Origin: Cytobacillus pseudoceanisediminis | GTDB taxonomy: Bacteria; Bacillota; Bacilli; Bacillales; Cytobacillaceae | Length of the DNA stretch: 64,000 bases | Direction of reading: 5' to 3' | NCBI RefSeq assembly: GCF_023516215.1 | Contig: NZ_CP097349.1 | Coordinates: forward strand, 4,430,001-4,494,000 | Part shown: one piece after another, positions 1 through 7,468 of the stretch | Numbering within the stretch: the first letter of the stretch is position 1 | Layout of the letters: each line of letters begins with the position of its first letter | The notes under the pieces: generated by a model | Told to the model about the DNA's origin: nothing | What the model saw: only the letters and a program-made list of their open reading frames with translations | The model's database searches: none | Program-made: the position numbers and the translations under genes

Positions 1-128
1 CCATGGCATTCGGCACCCGCATATATGACCGCCATAGTGCAGTAGGGGATGCTTTAACTACCGCATACCTATATGTTGAATTGCTCTTTCAGTTTCAGCA
101 GAGGGGCCAAAAAACCTGGGGGAATTGA
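1..128 (+). CDS. 3'-5' exonuclease (DnaQ-like), C-terminal end only
   Basis: An open frame enters from the left edge and stops at 126-128, giving about 41 residues. It contains RHSAVGDALTTAYLY, which resembles the last motif of DEDDh exonucleases (His, four residues, Asp in a GDALxTA context). The rest of the protein lies outside the window, so the family call rests on this one motif. The final residues after the motif are short for the family, and given the frameshifts elsewhere the real end may differ. Confidence 0.45.
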   Translation, partial: MAFGTRIYDRHSAVGDALTTAYLYVELLFQFQQRGQKTWGN

Positions 129-217
129 TTAAAGCAACCGACAGTCAAATGAGATCCCTATTTTAATGACAGTGGTTGGAATGTTGGTGAGTGGATGAGT
201 GATGCGGTTAAACCAGT

Positions 218-243
218 GGAAAGCCGGCAGAATGCGGCTTTCC
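218..243 (-). terminator. Hairpin at the 3' end of the LysM gene
   Basis: A perfect 9-bp stem (GGAAAGCCG pairing with CGGCTTTCC, 8-nt loop) lies just past the stop of the minus-strand LysM gene. There is no strong T-tract on the minus strand, so efficiency is uncertain. It also lies after the exonuclease end and may serve both genes. Confidence 0.5.
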
Positions 244-249
244 ATGCCT

Positions 250-888
250 TTACTGTATATCGATCAGTGAACCGTCCTTATAAACCACCAGGACTTCTTT
301 TCCTGACATTTTTTGATAGGTTTGTGCTGTTCCATAAGGTACCTTCAGTGTGAAATAATCATCCCCATTTTTAAATTCCACCGTAAAATTGTCTGCCGCA
401 CCAGTGATGACTGCTTTTATTTTGGAAATATCCCCTTTAATGGTCAATTTCTGATTAATGAGTACCATATCACTTTTTAACTTGTTTAATCTTTTCAGTT
501 CATTGACATTCATGCGGTAGCGCTTTGCGATTCCCCATAGTGTATCGCCCGGCACCACGGTATAAACAGCTGTCTCATTATTGAACGGTTCTTCTGTATG
601 ACGCTCAGTCCGAACCTCCAGTGATTGCCCTGGATGAATTGTGTCAGACTTCAGATGGTTAACCGCCTTCAATTCTTTAACAGTCATATCATGTTCCCTG
701 GAGATTTTATATAATGTATCTCCATGCTTCACTTTGTAGGTGCCTGTCAATGCCTGAGCTTCTTTTGATGAAACGCTGAAACCGGCTGATGCGATTACTG
801 CAGCGAACACAGTGCTGGCTGCCGCCATTCCTCTTGCTTTTATCTTCTTTCTTTTATCGTTTAGAATTCTTTCCTTGCGTGTTTGCAT
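250..888 (-). CDS. LysM-domain exported or membrane-anchored protein
   Basis: This 212-residue protein has a basic N-terminus, then a hydrophobic stretch at about residues 20-45 that fits a signal peptide or anchor. Two LysM repeats follow, at about 50-92 (YKVKHGDTLYKI) and 108-150 (YTVVPGDTLWGIA); such repeats bind peptidoglycan glycan chains. The C-terminal 60 residues match no domain I recognise. The gene is alone on the minus strand, convergent with the exonuclease, with a hairpin after its stop. A role at the cell wall is inferred from the LysM repeats; no catalytic domain is visible. Confidence 0.8.
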   Translation of the reverse strand: MQTRKERILNDKRKKIKARGMAAASTVFAAVIASAGFSVSSKEAQALTGTYKVKHGDTLYKISREHDMTVKELKAVNHLKSDTIHPGQSLEVRTERHTEEPFNNETAVYTVVPGDTLWGIAKRYRMNVNELKRLNKLKSDMVLINQKLTIKGDISKIKAVITGAADNFTVEFKNGDDYFTLKVPYGTAQTYQKMSGKEVLVVYKDGSLIDIQ

Positions 889-1325
889 ACTATGTTCATC
901 CTATCCGTTGGAATATAATGGTTTTATAACCAATTAAATGAATTGTTTTCCGAGAAAAATAGTACGGTAAAAATATCCGGTTCACAATAGGGAGGAGTTC
1001 CTGGCTCTTTACCCTTGTTTCCGATGATGTATATAGTTCAATCCACTCTGCAATTCCTAGATTTATGCATTTATCTGATTCTAAAGAAATTGTTTATGTC
1101 TATAGAAATGAATGATCCGGCAATGAAGGGTTTTGATGGATATGCGGGAAAAGTACTGGATTTTATTAATGAAGCAATTAAAATTAGGAAAGTCTTCACT
1201 GGTCTTTAGGCTGCTTATTTTTCAAATACCCCAAAGGATTTTTGAAAACATTTCTGATTTTTGGCCTCCAGATGTCCTATTTTCAAAAAATTTACACAAA
1301 ACCTTGTCCCTATTGAGTTTTTCGT
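889..1325. other. Intergenic region with no supported gene
   Basis: About 440 bases separate the LysM gene from the spoIIID locus. Short plus-strand open frames here lack good ribosome binding sites and recognisable products. The part near 889-960 should hold the promoter of the minus-strand LysM gene. Confidence 0.4.
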
Positions 1326-1354
1326 GCATATTACCTCAACCAAGCTAATAAACT
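1326..1354 (+). promoter_or_regulatory. Candidate sigma-E promoter for the usd-like ORF and spoIIID
   Basis: GCATATT at 1326-1332 and AATAAACT at 1347-1354, 14 bases apart, resemble the sigma-E pattern (KCATATT, 13-15 bases, CATANNNT) with one mismatch in the -10 element. It would start transcription about 15 bases before the small upstream ORF. In B. subtilis spoIIID is expressed from a sigma-E promoter upstream of usd. The match was found by eye. Confidence 0.35.
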
Positions 1355-1375
1355 GTTACAAACCTTACAAAGAGA

Positions 1376-1489
1376 ATGTATGAGGTGAGGGATCGTTTTA
1401 CTAAAACTAATGAATATGTTGAGGACATGTTTAATTATCGCAAGCTGAAAGCAAGCCTTTCAGGCGCATGCACGATTAAGCTCATTTAA
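1376..1489 (+). CDS. usd: Small ORF upstream of spoIIID (usd-like)
   Basis: An ATG at 1376 opens a 37-codon frame (starts MYEVRDRFTKTNEYVEDMF) ending at TAA 1487-1489, with AAAGAG-like purines just before it. In B. subtilis a 36-codon gene, usd (upstream of spoIIID), sits in the same place and its translation is needed for translation of spoIIID. Position, size and orientation agree. I cannot align the sequence to Usd from memory, so the identity is by position. It ends 91 bases before the spoIIID start. Confidence 0.45.
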   Translation: MYEVRDRFTKTNEYVEDMFNYRKLKASLSGACTIKLI

Positions 1490-1580
1490 TCATGAATCCA
1501 TGCGGAATACAGTTAAAAACCAGACAGAAAGCGAGTCTCATTTCACACTTCTCACATCCAAATCGGGGAGGGCGAGTGGT

Positions 1581-1852
1581 GTGCACGATTACATCAAAGA
1601 GAGAACTATCAAGATTGGAAAGTATATCGTGGAGACGAAAAAACGGTTCGCGTAATCGCGAAGGAGTTTGGCGTATCCAAAAGTACAGTCCATAAAGACT
1701 TGACGGAAAGACTACCTGAAATCAATCCTGAACTGGCAAACGAAGTAAAGGAAATCCTGGATTATCATAAATCGATCCGCCATCTGCGCGGCGGCGAAGC
1801 CACAAAAATGAAATACAAAAAAGAGGAAATGGAAGAAGAGCCAGTTAAATGA
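1581..1852 (+). CDS. spoIIID: Sporulation transcription factor SpoIIID (reading frame broken by one base)
   Basis: Starting at GTG 1581 behind GGGGAGGG, the frame reads HDYIKERTIKIGKYIVETKK and then meets a stop. Adding one A to the A6 run at 1638-1643 restores an uninterrupted protein of 90 residues that matches SpoIIID almost residue for residue, including VRVIAKEFGVSKSTVHKDL, the helix-turn-helix, and SIRHLRGGEAT. SpoIIID controls mother-cell genes after sigma-E. Loss of this gene would block sporulation, and the break is in a homopolymer like many others in this window, so sequencing error is the likeliest cause. It is followed by mbl, as in B. subtilis. Confidence 0.93.
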
Positions 1853-1892
1853 AAAGATTCAAAAGGCGCTGATAAAGGCGTCAAAGGCTAAA

Positions 1893-1912
1893 GACTGCTG
1901 TTTTTAGCAGTA
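1893..1912 (+). terminator. Possible terminator after spoIIID
   Basis: A 6-bp stem (ACTGCT/AGCAGT) with a T-rich loop lies about 40 bases after the spoIIID stop. A T-rich stretch follows only 10 bases later. It is weak. Confidence 0.3.
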
Positions 1913-2103
1913 TCATGGCAATTTTTGTTTTGCTGTACATGATGAACCTTCATGCGGCTCCGGGGGCTAAAAGATCATAAGCTGTTTCCATGGCCTGAAC
2001 CAAGGCTTTGCTATATGGATTTAAGCCCCTTCCTAAGTCGCCTGCATCTATTTCCCCATTTCGACAAAAACCCTCAAAAAGTCTCACAAAATCTGTCAAA
2101 ATG

Positions 2104-2227
2104 TTACTGCTTTCACAAGGAATGTGTTAAAATATAAAATTAGGATAGAACTTGGTTCGTAAAGACTAGGACTCCTAATGAGAACGCCGGGCAAAATCAT
2201 TTCTTTTTAAAAAGAACTGATTTTTTT
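2104..2227 (+). ncRNA. Candidate small RNA or mbl leader with its own promoter and terminator
   Basis: TTACTG at 2104-2109 and TAAAAT at 2128-2133, 18 bases apart and preceded by TGTG, could be a sigma-A promoter. The transcript would begin near 2139 with ATTAGGA, which pairs perfectly with TCCTAAT at 2173-2179. A long A/T-rich hairpin (arms about 2193-2208 and 2209-2224, one mismatch) then runs into seven Ts. This gives a compact RNA of roughly 88 bases ending about 145 bases before the mbl start. It fits no RNA family I recognise. It could be a free RNA or an attenuator for mbl. Confidence 0.35.
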
Positions 2228-2373
2228 GCGTGGCTTAAACTGCAGTTGCGAATAATGACTTGAACATCTAACTAAAAATTTATAAGCGAAGTTCGCTTTA
2301 AGAATGCCTAAATAGAGAGAGCCTTCAAAGGTGCGGACAGAAGCTGGCCATTTTGCAAGGAGGAAAAAGAGAA

Positions 2374-3374
2374 ATGTTTGCTAGGGATATTGGGATTGAT
2401 TTAGGAACTGCCAACGTGCTAATCCACGTTAAAGGACGCGGAATTGTGCTGAATGAACCATCTGTAGTGGCAATTGATAAAAATACAAACAAAGTACTGG
2501 CCGTCGGGGAAGAGGCGCGCCGCATGGTCGGACGCACACCAGGGAACATTGTGGCAATCCGCCCGCTAAAAGACGGTGTTATTGCCGACTTTGATGTGAC
2601 AGAAGCGATGCTGAAGCACTTTATCAATAAACTGAATGTTAAAGGCTTCTTATCAAAGCCGCGCATTTTAATCTGCTGCCCGACAAATGTTACAGGTGTT
2701 GAGCAGAAGGCGATTAGGGAAGCTGCTGAAAAAAGCGGCGGCAAAAAGATATATCTTGAAGAAGAACCAAAAGTTGCGGCAATCGGAGCAGGCATGGATA
2801 TCTTCCAGCCGAGCGGAAACATGGTTGTCGATATCGGCGGCGGTACAACAGATGTAGCGGTTTTATCAATGGGAGACATTGTTACGTCTTCTTCTATTAA
2901 GATGGCCGGAGATAAATTTGACAACGAAATTCTTCAATATATCAAAAAAGAATACAAGCTTCTAATCGGCGAAAGAACTGCCGAAAATATTAAAGTAACA
3001 ATCGGGACCGTATTTCCTGGCGGCAAAAGCGAGGAAATGGAAATCCGGGGCCGTGACATGGTTTCAGGTCTGCCGAGAACGATTACCGTACGCTCTGAAG
3101 AAGTTCAGGGTGCTCTGGCAGAATCTGTTGATGTCATCGTACAGGCTGCCAAAAGCGTGCTTGAACGCACACCGCCTGAACTGTCTGCAGATATCATCGA
3201 CCGCGGGGTTATTTTAACAGGCGGGGGGCCCTTCTTCACGGAATCGACCAGCTTCTGGCTGAAGAGCTGAAAGTCCCTGTTTTAATTGCAGAAAACCCGA
3301 TGGATTGCGTAGCCGTTGGAACAGGTATCATGCTTGATAATATTGATAAGCTTCCAAAGAAGAAGCTTGTATAA
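2374..3374 (+). CDS. mbl: MreB-like actin homologue Mbl (frame broken by one base near the 3' end)
   Basis: Mbl is a cytoskeletal actin-like ATPase that organises lateral wall synthesis. The start at 2374 has AAGGAGG at 2357-2363. The N-terminus [20 protein letters not shown], the [14 protein letters not shown] phosphate-binding loop and the ILTGGG motif are all present. The frame breaks in the G6 run at 3223-3228; adding one G gives [20 protein letters not shown] and the expected C-terminus with LPKKK, stopping at 3372-3374. The corrected length is 333 residues, the same as B. subtilis Mbl. Neighbours spoIIID and flhO match the usual order, which separates Mbl from MreB and MreBH. Confidence 0.96.
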
Positions 3375-3441
3375 TTGTGGACCCGTCTTTTTGGCGGGTT
3401 TTTCTTTTGGGAACAGCTCAAGTGCTGTTTTTGCACGAAGT

Positions 3442-3530
3442 GACCAATAAATTTAGAAATCCACCGGTAAAATTCTAAATTGGCCGATAAATAAAAAATG
3501 TGACCGGTAAAAATGAAATCTGACCGATAT
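3442..3530. repeat. Five degenerate 20-bp repeats (GACCGRTAA core)
   Basis: Related cores GACCAATAA, CACCGGTAA, GGCCGATAA, GACCGGTAA and GACCGATAT begin at 3442, 3462, 3482, 3502 and 3522, an exact 20-bp spacing, with variable A/T-rich filler between. They occupy the gap between mbl and flhO and do not encode a protein. Confidence 0.75.
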
Positions 3531-3702
3531 CAATAAGTGAATATCTTTAGTAAACTTTCTCCTATTCCAGCCGATTAAAAAAAGGTACAGCTTTTTTCAA
3601 AATCTGACTCAATTCTTCAAAATTTTTAATGTTTATTGTCGGAAAGTTTCTTATAATAGAGGTAAATAGATGTTCGGAATTGCAATTTAGAGGTGATTAA
3701 AG

Positions 3703-4542
3703 ATGTTTAGAGGTTTCTACACGGCTGCTTCCGGGATGCTTGCGCAGCAGCGGAGGACAGAAGTGCTGACGAATAATATGGCGAATGCCAATACACCAGG
3801 TTTTAAAGCAGATCAGACAAGCTTAAGGGCTTTTCCTGAGATGCTTTTGCAGCGAATTGGCCAGAAGACAGTTCCGACCGAGAAAGGCCTTAATCTTCCT
3901 GTTAATCAGGAAGTGGGCAGCCTGAATTCAGGGGTCTATATGCAGGAGACACTGCCATCCTTCATGCAGGGAGATATGAAGGAAACAGGCCTGAATACGG
4001 ACCTGGCCTTGCTTGATCTTAATCTTCCCGTTAATCCGGATACTGGCTTAAGTGGATCTGTCTTTTATACAGCAGCAGGTATTGATGGCGAGCAGCGCTA
4101 TACAAGGAATGGAAATTTTACCCTTGATGGAGAAGGTTATTTAACGACAGCGGGCGGATTATATATTCTGGATGATGCGGGTGAACGGATTCAGCTCTCC
4201 AGTGACCGCTTTAAAGTGAGTGAAGATGGTGTGATAACAGGTGAAGCGGGTGAAACAGCGAGACTGGGCATTATGTATGCACAAAACCCTGAAAGCCTGC
4301 GTAAAGAGGGTGACGGACTGTTTGCAGTGACAGAAGAAAGCGTCCTTGAGAATGCCTATAATGCACAGAATGTCCAATTCAAGCTGCAGCAGGGCTATTT
4401 GGAGCGTTCCAATGTAGATGCTTCCCGGACGATGACAGATATGATGACCGCCTATCGCTCTTTTGAAGCAAACCAAAAGGTCCTGCAGGCTTATGACCGC
4501 AGTATGGAGAAAGCCGCAAATGAAATCGGGCGGATCGGGTAA
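3703..4542 (+). CDS. flhO: Flagellar basal-body rod protein FlhO
   Basis: The 279-residue product starts MFRGFYTAASGMLAQQRR and continues LTNNMANANTPGFKAD, the N-terminal signature of the FlgG/FlgF rod and hook family. The C-terminus (QGYLERSNVDASRTMTDMM) carries the matching helical motif. B. subtilis FlhO is a distal-rod component encoded after mbl and before flhP, as here. It is exported by the flagellar apparatus without a signal peptide. The start has GAGGTGA upstream. flhP follows after 34 bases and is likely co-transcribed. Confidence 0.93.
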   Translation: MFRGFYTAASGMLAQQRRTEVLTNNMANANTPGFKADQTSLRAFPEMLLQRIGQKTVPTEKGLNLPVNQEVGSLNSGVYMQETLPSFMQGDMKETGLNTDLALLDLNLPVNPDTGLSGSVFYTAAGIDGEQRYTRNGNFTLDGEGYLTTAGGLYILDDAGERIQLSSDRFKVSEDGVITGEAGETARLGIMYAQNPESLRKEGDGLFAVTEESVLENAYNAQNVQFKLQQGYLERSNVDASRTMTDMMTAYRSFEANQKVLQAYDRSMEKAANEIGRIG

Positions 4543-4576
4543 TGTCCTGCGGCAGACCCGCTAAGGGGGAAGAACA

Positions 4577-5404
4577 ATGAATAGAACCATGATCACAGCA
4601 ACGAATACTCTGGCACAGCTGCAGAAGCAGATGGATATTGTCAGTCATAATGTGGCCAACATTGATACAGCGGGCTATAAAAGAAGAGAAGCCAATTTTA
4701 CCGATTTGCTTTTTCAACAGTTCAATAATCAGCGGAATCCGAATGCGGAGACCGCAAGACTAACACCTGCAGGCATCAGGCAAGGTGTAGGGGCAAAGCT
4801 CGCGCAATCCCAAATTGTCATGAAGCAGGGTGCCTTAAAGGCAACCGAACGGCCGCTTGATCTAGCCTTCACAAAAGAAGGGCAGTATTTTCGTGTGCTC
4901 GAGCAGACCGAAGAGGGAGCAGCTGTGCGTTTTACCAGATCAGGCGCCTTTTATTTAACACCGGTTTCAGATAATGAGACCATGCTTGTAACAGGTGACG
5001 GACTTCCTGTTCTTGATGAAAATAATAATTCGATTATAATAAATGGACAAGCTAAAAATTTTAAAGTGACCGAAACAGGGAGCTTTTTGGCAGAAGCAGC
5101 CAATGGTTCCATCCAGGAATTCAATCTTGGAGTGGTTCTGATTAACAAGCCTCAATTCCTGGAGCAAAAAGGGGATAATCTTCTTGGCCTTCCTGATGGA
5201 GTTGACGGCGAGGGGATCTATACAGAGCTGAATGGTGCGCTCCGCGGCCAGATAGGAATGGCCCAGGGTTCCCTTGAACAATCCAATGTGGATATGTCCA
5301 AGGAAATGACAGATTTGATCAACCTGCAGCGGGCATATCAGTTTCAGTCAAGATCTGTCTCCATGGCTGATCAAATGATGGGGCTGATCAACGGAATACG
5401 TTAG
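4577..5404 (+). CDS. flhP: Flagellar hook-basal body protein FlhP
   Basis: This 275-residue relative of FlhO starts MNRTMITATNTLAQLQKQM and has the HNVANIDTAGYKRREANF signature, with the C-terminal motif QSNVDMSKEMTDLINLQRA. In B. subtilis FlhO and FlhP together build the distal rod and FlhP also couples to MreB-family filaments; mbl being adjacent fits that. It is preceded by AAGGGGGAAG and followed after 17 bases by a small membrane protein gene, so three genes probably form one operon. Confidence 0.92.
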   Translation: MNRTMITATNTLAQLQKQMDIVSHNVANIDTAGYKRREANFTDLLFQQFNNQRNPNAETARLTPAGIRQGVGAKLAQSQIVMKQGALKATERPLDLAFTKEGQYFRVLEQTEEGAAVRFTRSGAFYLTPVSDNETMLVTGDGLPVLDENNNSIIINGQAKNFKVTETGSFLAEAANGSIQEFNLGVVLINKPQFLEQKGDNLLGLPDGVDGEGIYTELNGALRGQIGMAQGSLEQSNVDMSKEMTDLINLQRAYQFQSRSVSMADQMMGLINGIR

Positions 5405-5421
5405 GTAAAAGGGGAAATAAA

Positions 5422-5691
5422 ATGTCAGTAAACAACAGTAATCAAGAAGCAGTCAAGACGCGTGAACAACTGAAAAAAGAACACAGCAAAGAAGAATCAC
5501 CGCGTGAAGGGCGTGTTCGCATTCGCCTCATTCCGATCTGGCTTCGGATTATTATTGTCGTGCTTTTAATTTTCCTGAGCGTTACGGCTGGAGCTGCGGT
5601 CGGGTATGGAGTCATCGGCGGCGGGGAAGTAAAGGATATTTTTACAAAGTCCACATGGATGCATATTGTGGAGTTAGTTGAAAAAGAATAG
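5422..5691 (+). CDS. EpuA-family small membrane protein
   Basis: The 89-residue product has a charged N-terminal region of about 45 residues, one transmembrane helix at about 46-70 (RIIIVVLLIFLSVTAGAAVG) and a short outer tail. It resembles the EpuA family, whose members are widely labelled 'DNA-directed RNA polymerase subunit beta' in databases without direct support. Function is unknown. It follows flhP by 17 bases and is closed by a terminator. Confidence 0.75.
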   Translation: MSVNNSNQEAVKTREQLKKEHSKEESPREGRVRIRLIPIWLRIIIVVLLIFLSVTAGAAVGYGVIGGGEVKDIFTKSTWMHIVELVEKE

Positions 5692-5697
5692 AAAATG

Positions 5698-5727
5698 AAG
5701 AGGAGGGCGATGATGCCCTTCTTTTTT
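5698..5727 (+). terminator. Rho-independent terminator after the flhO-flhP operon
   Basis: The stem around GAGGGC-GATGAT-GCCCTTC is followed by TTTTTT. It lies right after the small membrane protein gene. Confidence 0.75.
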
Positions 5728-5778
5728 GTTTCCACTTTGCGTTCGCCCATTTTTTTAGTAAAATAAATATAAGCTATT

Positions 5779-5798
5779 ATTAGTATCTGGTACTAAAT
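5779..5798 (+). promoter_or_regulatory. Candidate FapR operator upstream of fabZ
   Basis: TTAGTATCTGGTACTAA at 5780-5796 is a near-perfect inverted repeat matching the FapR box (TTAGTACCTGRTACTAA type). A possible -10, TATTAT at 5775-5780, overlaps its left edge, so binding would block transcription. FapR represses fatty acid and phospholipid genes until malonyl-CoA accumulates, which fits fabZ 20 bases downstream. Confidence 0.7.
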
Positions 5799-5818
5799 AC
5801 TGCAGGGGAGCGATACAT

Positions 5819-6247
5819 ATGAAGTTGAATGTTGAAGAAATTAAAGAAATAATCCCTCACCGATACCCATTTCTGTTTGTGGATTCCATTGAAGAGCTTG
5901 AGCCTGGAAAAAGAGCTGTCGGCAAAAAGAATGTAAGTGCCAACGAGGAAGTGTTCAATGGGCATTTCCCGAATTACAATGTATTTCCAGGATGCCTGAC
6001 ACTTGAAGCCTGTGCACAGACAGGTGCTGTTGCCCTGCTGTCATTGGATGAATATAAAGGAAAGCTTGCCTTTTTTGCCGGTGTGGAGAAATGCCGCTGG
6101 AAACGCCAGGTGCGGCCGGGCGATACACTCATCATGGAAGTCGAACTGCTCTCCGTCCGCAGGGGAATCGGAAAAGGAAAAGCCGTTGCGACTGTAGAGG
6201 GCGAAGTGGCGATGGAAGCTGAAATTATGTTTGCAATTGAAAGGTAA
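5819..6247 (+). CDS. fabZ: 3-hydroxyacyl-ACP dehydratase FabZ
   Basis: FabZ removes water from 3-hydroxyacyl-ACP in fatty acid elongation. The 142-residue protein has the hot-dog fold motifs [20 protein letters not shown] with the catalytic His, and [12 protein letters not shown] with the catalytic Glu. The length is normal. The start at 5819 has GGGGAG 11 bases upstream. A candidate FapR site precedes it and a strong terminator follows, so it looks like a single-gene unit. Confidence 0.95.
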   Translation: MKLNVEEIKEIIPHRYPFLFVDSIEELEPGKRAVGKKNVSANEEVFNGHFPNYNVFPGCLTLEACAQTGAVALLSLDEYKGKLAFFAGVEKCRWKRQVRPGDTLIMEVELLSVRRGIGKGKAVATVEGEVAMEAEIMFAIER

Positions 6248-6257
6248 TGATAAAACA

Positions 6258-6287
6258 AATCCCGTACGAAGCGTACGGGATTTTTTC
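6258..6287 (+). terminator. Rho-independent terminator of fabZ
   Basis: A perfect 10-bp stem (ATCCCGTACG/CGTACGGGAT, 3-base loop) ends in TTTTTT. Confidence 0.92.
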
Positions 6288-6384
6288 TGTAAAAAAATAT
6301 GCAAGTTGTTTCGGTTTTTGGGAAATATAAAGGAAGACCAATGCAGCAGGTCAACAATAAAACCCTATGAAAGGAGCTTTTACG

Positions 6385-6693
6385 ATGAATAAAAAGCTTT
6401 TAACACTTATCGGAGGATCTGTTCTTTCTGCCATGCTTCTAGCAGGCTGTGCCACAGATAACCAGGATCCGCCGCCGGAAGATGATACAATTACGGAGGA
6501 TAATGGAAACGTAGATGAAGGCGGTATGAACGGTGACAACGGCGATATGACTAATGATCTGAACGAAAATACGGATGACAACGATATCAACACAGATGAT
6601 GACGGCGACATGATGGAAGATAACAACGAGCCGGGCGAAGATGCAATCGAAGATAACAAAGATATGCAGGATAAAGATAATAAAGATAAGTAA
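6385..6693 (+). CDS. Small acidic lipoprotein
   Basis: From ATG 6385 (AAAGGAG at 6370-6376) the 102-residue product has a lipoprotein signal ending in LLAGC at about residues 17-21. The mature part is almost all Asp, Asn, Glu, Gly and Met, a very acidic, low-complexity chain. An earlier in-frame ATG at 6367 is less likely because the binding site lies after it. Nothing in it suggests an enzyme; it is probably a surface-tethered disordered protein. Function is unknown. Confidence 0.75.
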   Translation: MNKKLLTLIGGSVLSAMLLAGCATDNQDPPPEDDTITEDNGNVDEGGMNGDNGDMTNDLNENTDDNDINTDDDGDMMEDNNEPGEDAIEDNKDMQDKDNKDK

Positions 6694-6699
6694 AAAGGC

Positions 6700-6724
6700 A
6701 AGGACAGGGGTGAACCTGTCCTTT
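6700..6724 (+). terminator. Terminator of the acidic lipoprotein gene
   Basis: AGGACAGG pairs with CCTGTCCT and is followed by TTTT. It is partly symmetric and may also protect ywpF on the other strand. Confidence 0.75.
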
Positions 6725-6733
6725 TCTAAAGAA

Positions 6734-6763
6734 AAACTCCCGTCATGATTGAGCGGGAGTTTC
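6734..6763 (-). terminator. Terminator of ywpF
   Basis: AAACTCCCG and CGGGAGTTT flank the ywpF stop codon. On the minus strand the stem is followed by a short T-rich stretch. Confidence 0.5.
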
Positions 6764-7200
6764 TTTATTTTCCTTTTTGGCAGCAGCCAGGCGCGGCTTG
6801 CTTTGCATCTTACCCTTGAATTCATCAAGCAGGCTGTCTCCAATAAAGCCCTTTTCCAGGAGGTCCTGAAGCAGCAGTTCGGCATAATCATTTTTTGTTC
6901 TTTTGAGTGATCCTTCAAAAAGGATGCTGATATGGTTTTCCAGTTCACTGATAGAGGTAATTTTAGTTTGGAATGCGGCTGGATCGTTTTCTTTTTCGTA
7001 ATAACAACTTGGATGGTCAGCTCGTCCTTGTCATCAGCGCGCTTTTTGAAGTACTCAAGATAGGATTTATCAATAAATGCCTCCAGGAGCCAGGTGCTCT
7101 TCTCGTCTTCTTTATTGATAATCAACCCATCATCCAGTTGAATATCAATCAGGCCATTTTCTTCCACTAATTGCAGAGAAACAAGTTTAAATGTTTTCAT
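6743..7200 (-). CDS. ywpF: YwpF-like protein (frame broken by one base)
   Basis: The N-terminal part (MKTFKLVSLQLVEENGL, then DGLIINKEDEKSTWLLEAF) matches YwpF, a conserved Bacillus protein of unknown function. The frame breaks at a T5 run at 6992-6996 on the plus strand. Adding one base gives a continuous protein of about 152 residues ending KPRLAAAKKENKETPAQS at stop 6743-6745. Without the correction the frame runs on into antisense of the lipoprotein gene. It is convergent with that gene and divergent from ssbB. Its place next to ssbB is conserved. Confidence 0.8.
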
Positions 7201-7347
7201 GGCTTACCTCCATCTCTAAAATAAGTTGTTTTATAAAAAATTATAACACAGGCCAAACTGAAAGCGAATTTGAGGGTTTGTCGAATTTTCTTATTTTGTA
7301 TGTTGAAAATAAGATTTTAGGTGCTGTTTTTTGCGGAAAAGAGGCTG

Positions 7348-7401
7348 AAAAATGAATTTTTATGGTGTTTTTGCCGAAAAAACACTGCAAAAAACTCTTT
7401 T
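7348..7401 (+). promoter_or_regulatory. Candidate ComK boxes upstream of ssbB
   Basis: Two AAAA-N5-TTTT elements lie at 7348-7360 and 7389-7401, separated by 28 bases. ComK binds two such AT-boxes with spacings of 8, 18 or 31 bases, so this spacing is near but not equal to a known class. They precede ssbB by about 70 bases, and ssbB is ComK-dependent in B. subtilis. The region is A/T-rich, so chance matches are possible. Confidence 0.4.
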
Positions 7402-7468
7402 TGTCTTTTTTACACAGTGAATGAATTCCGGATATGATAAGGCTATCAAAGAGAGGAGATGAAAACCT

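Noticed and set aside
1015..1348. Two overlapping short plus-strand frames upstream of spoIIID
   Set aside because: Neither has a good ribosome binding site or similarity that I recognise, and they overlap each other.
2161..2200. Partial likeness of the mbl leader to an M-box (ykoK) magnesium riboswitch (GGACTCCTAATGAGAACGC)
   Set aside because: Only about 25 bases resemble it; the rest of the conserved core is missing and a terminator follows at once.
2325..2924. 199-residue minus-strand open frame
   Set aside because: It is antisense to mbl, with no binding site and composition typical of a shadow frame.
3442..3530. The 20-bp array as a CRISPR
   Set aside because: Repeats are too short and degenerate, spacers are about 11 bases, and no cas genes are present.
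6439..6740. Apparent long C-terminal extension of YwpF across the lipoprotein gene
   Set aside because: It arises from the frame break at 6992; the corrected frame stops at 6743.
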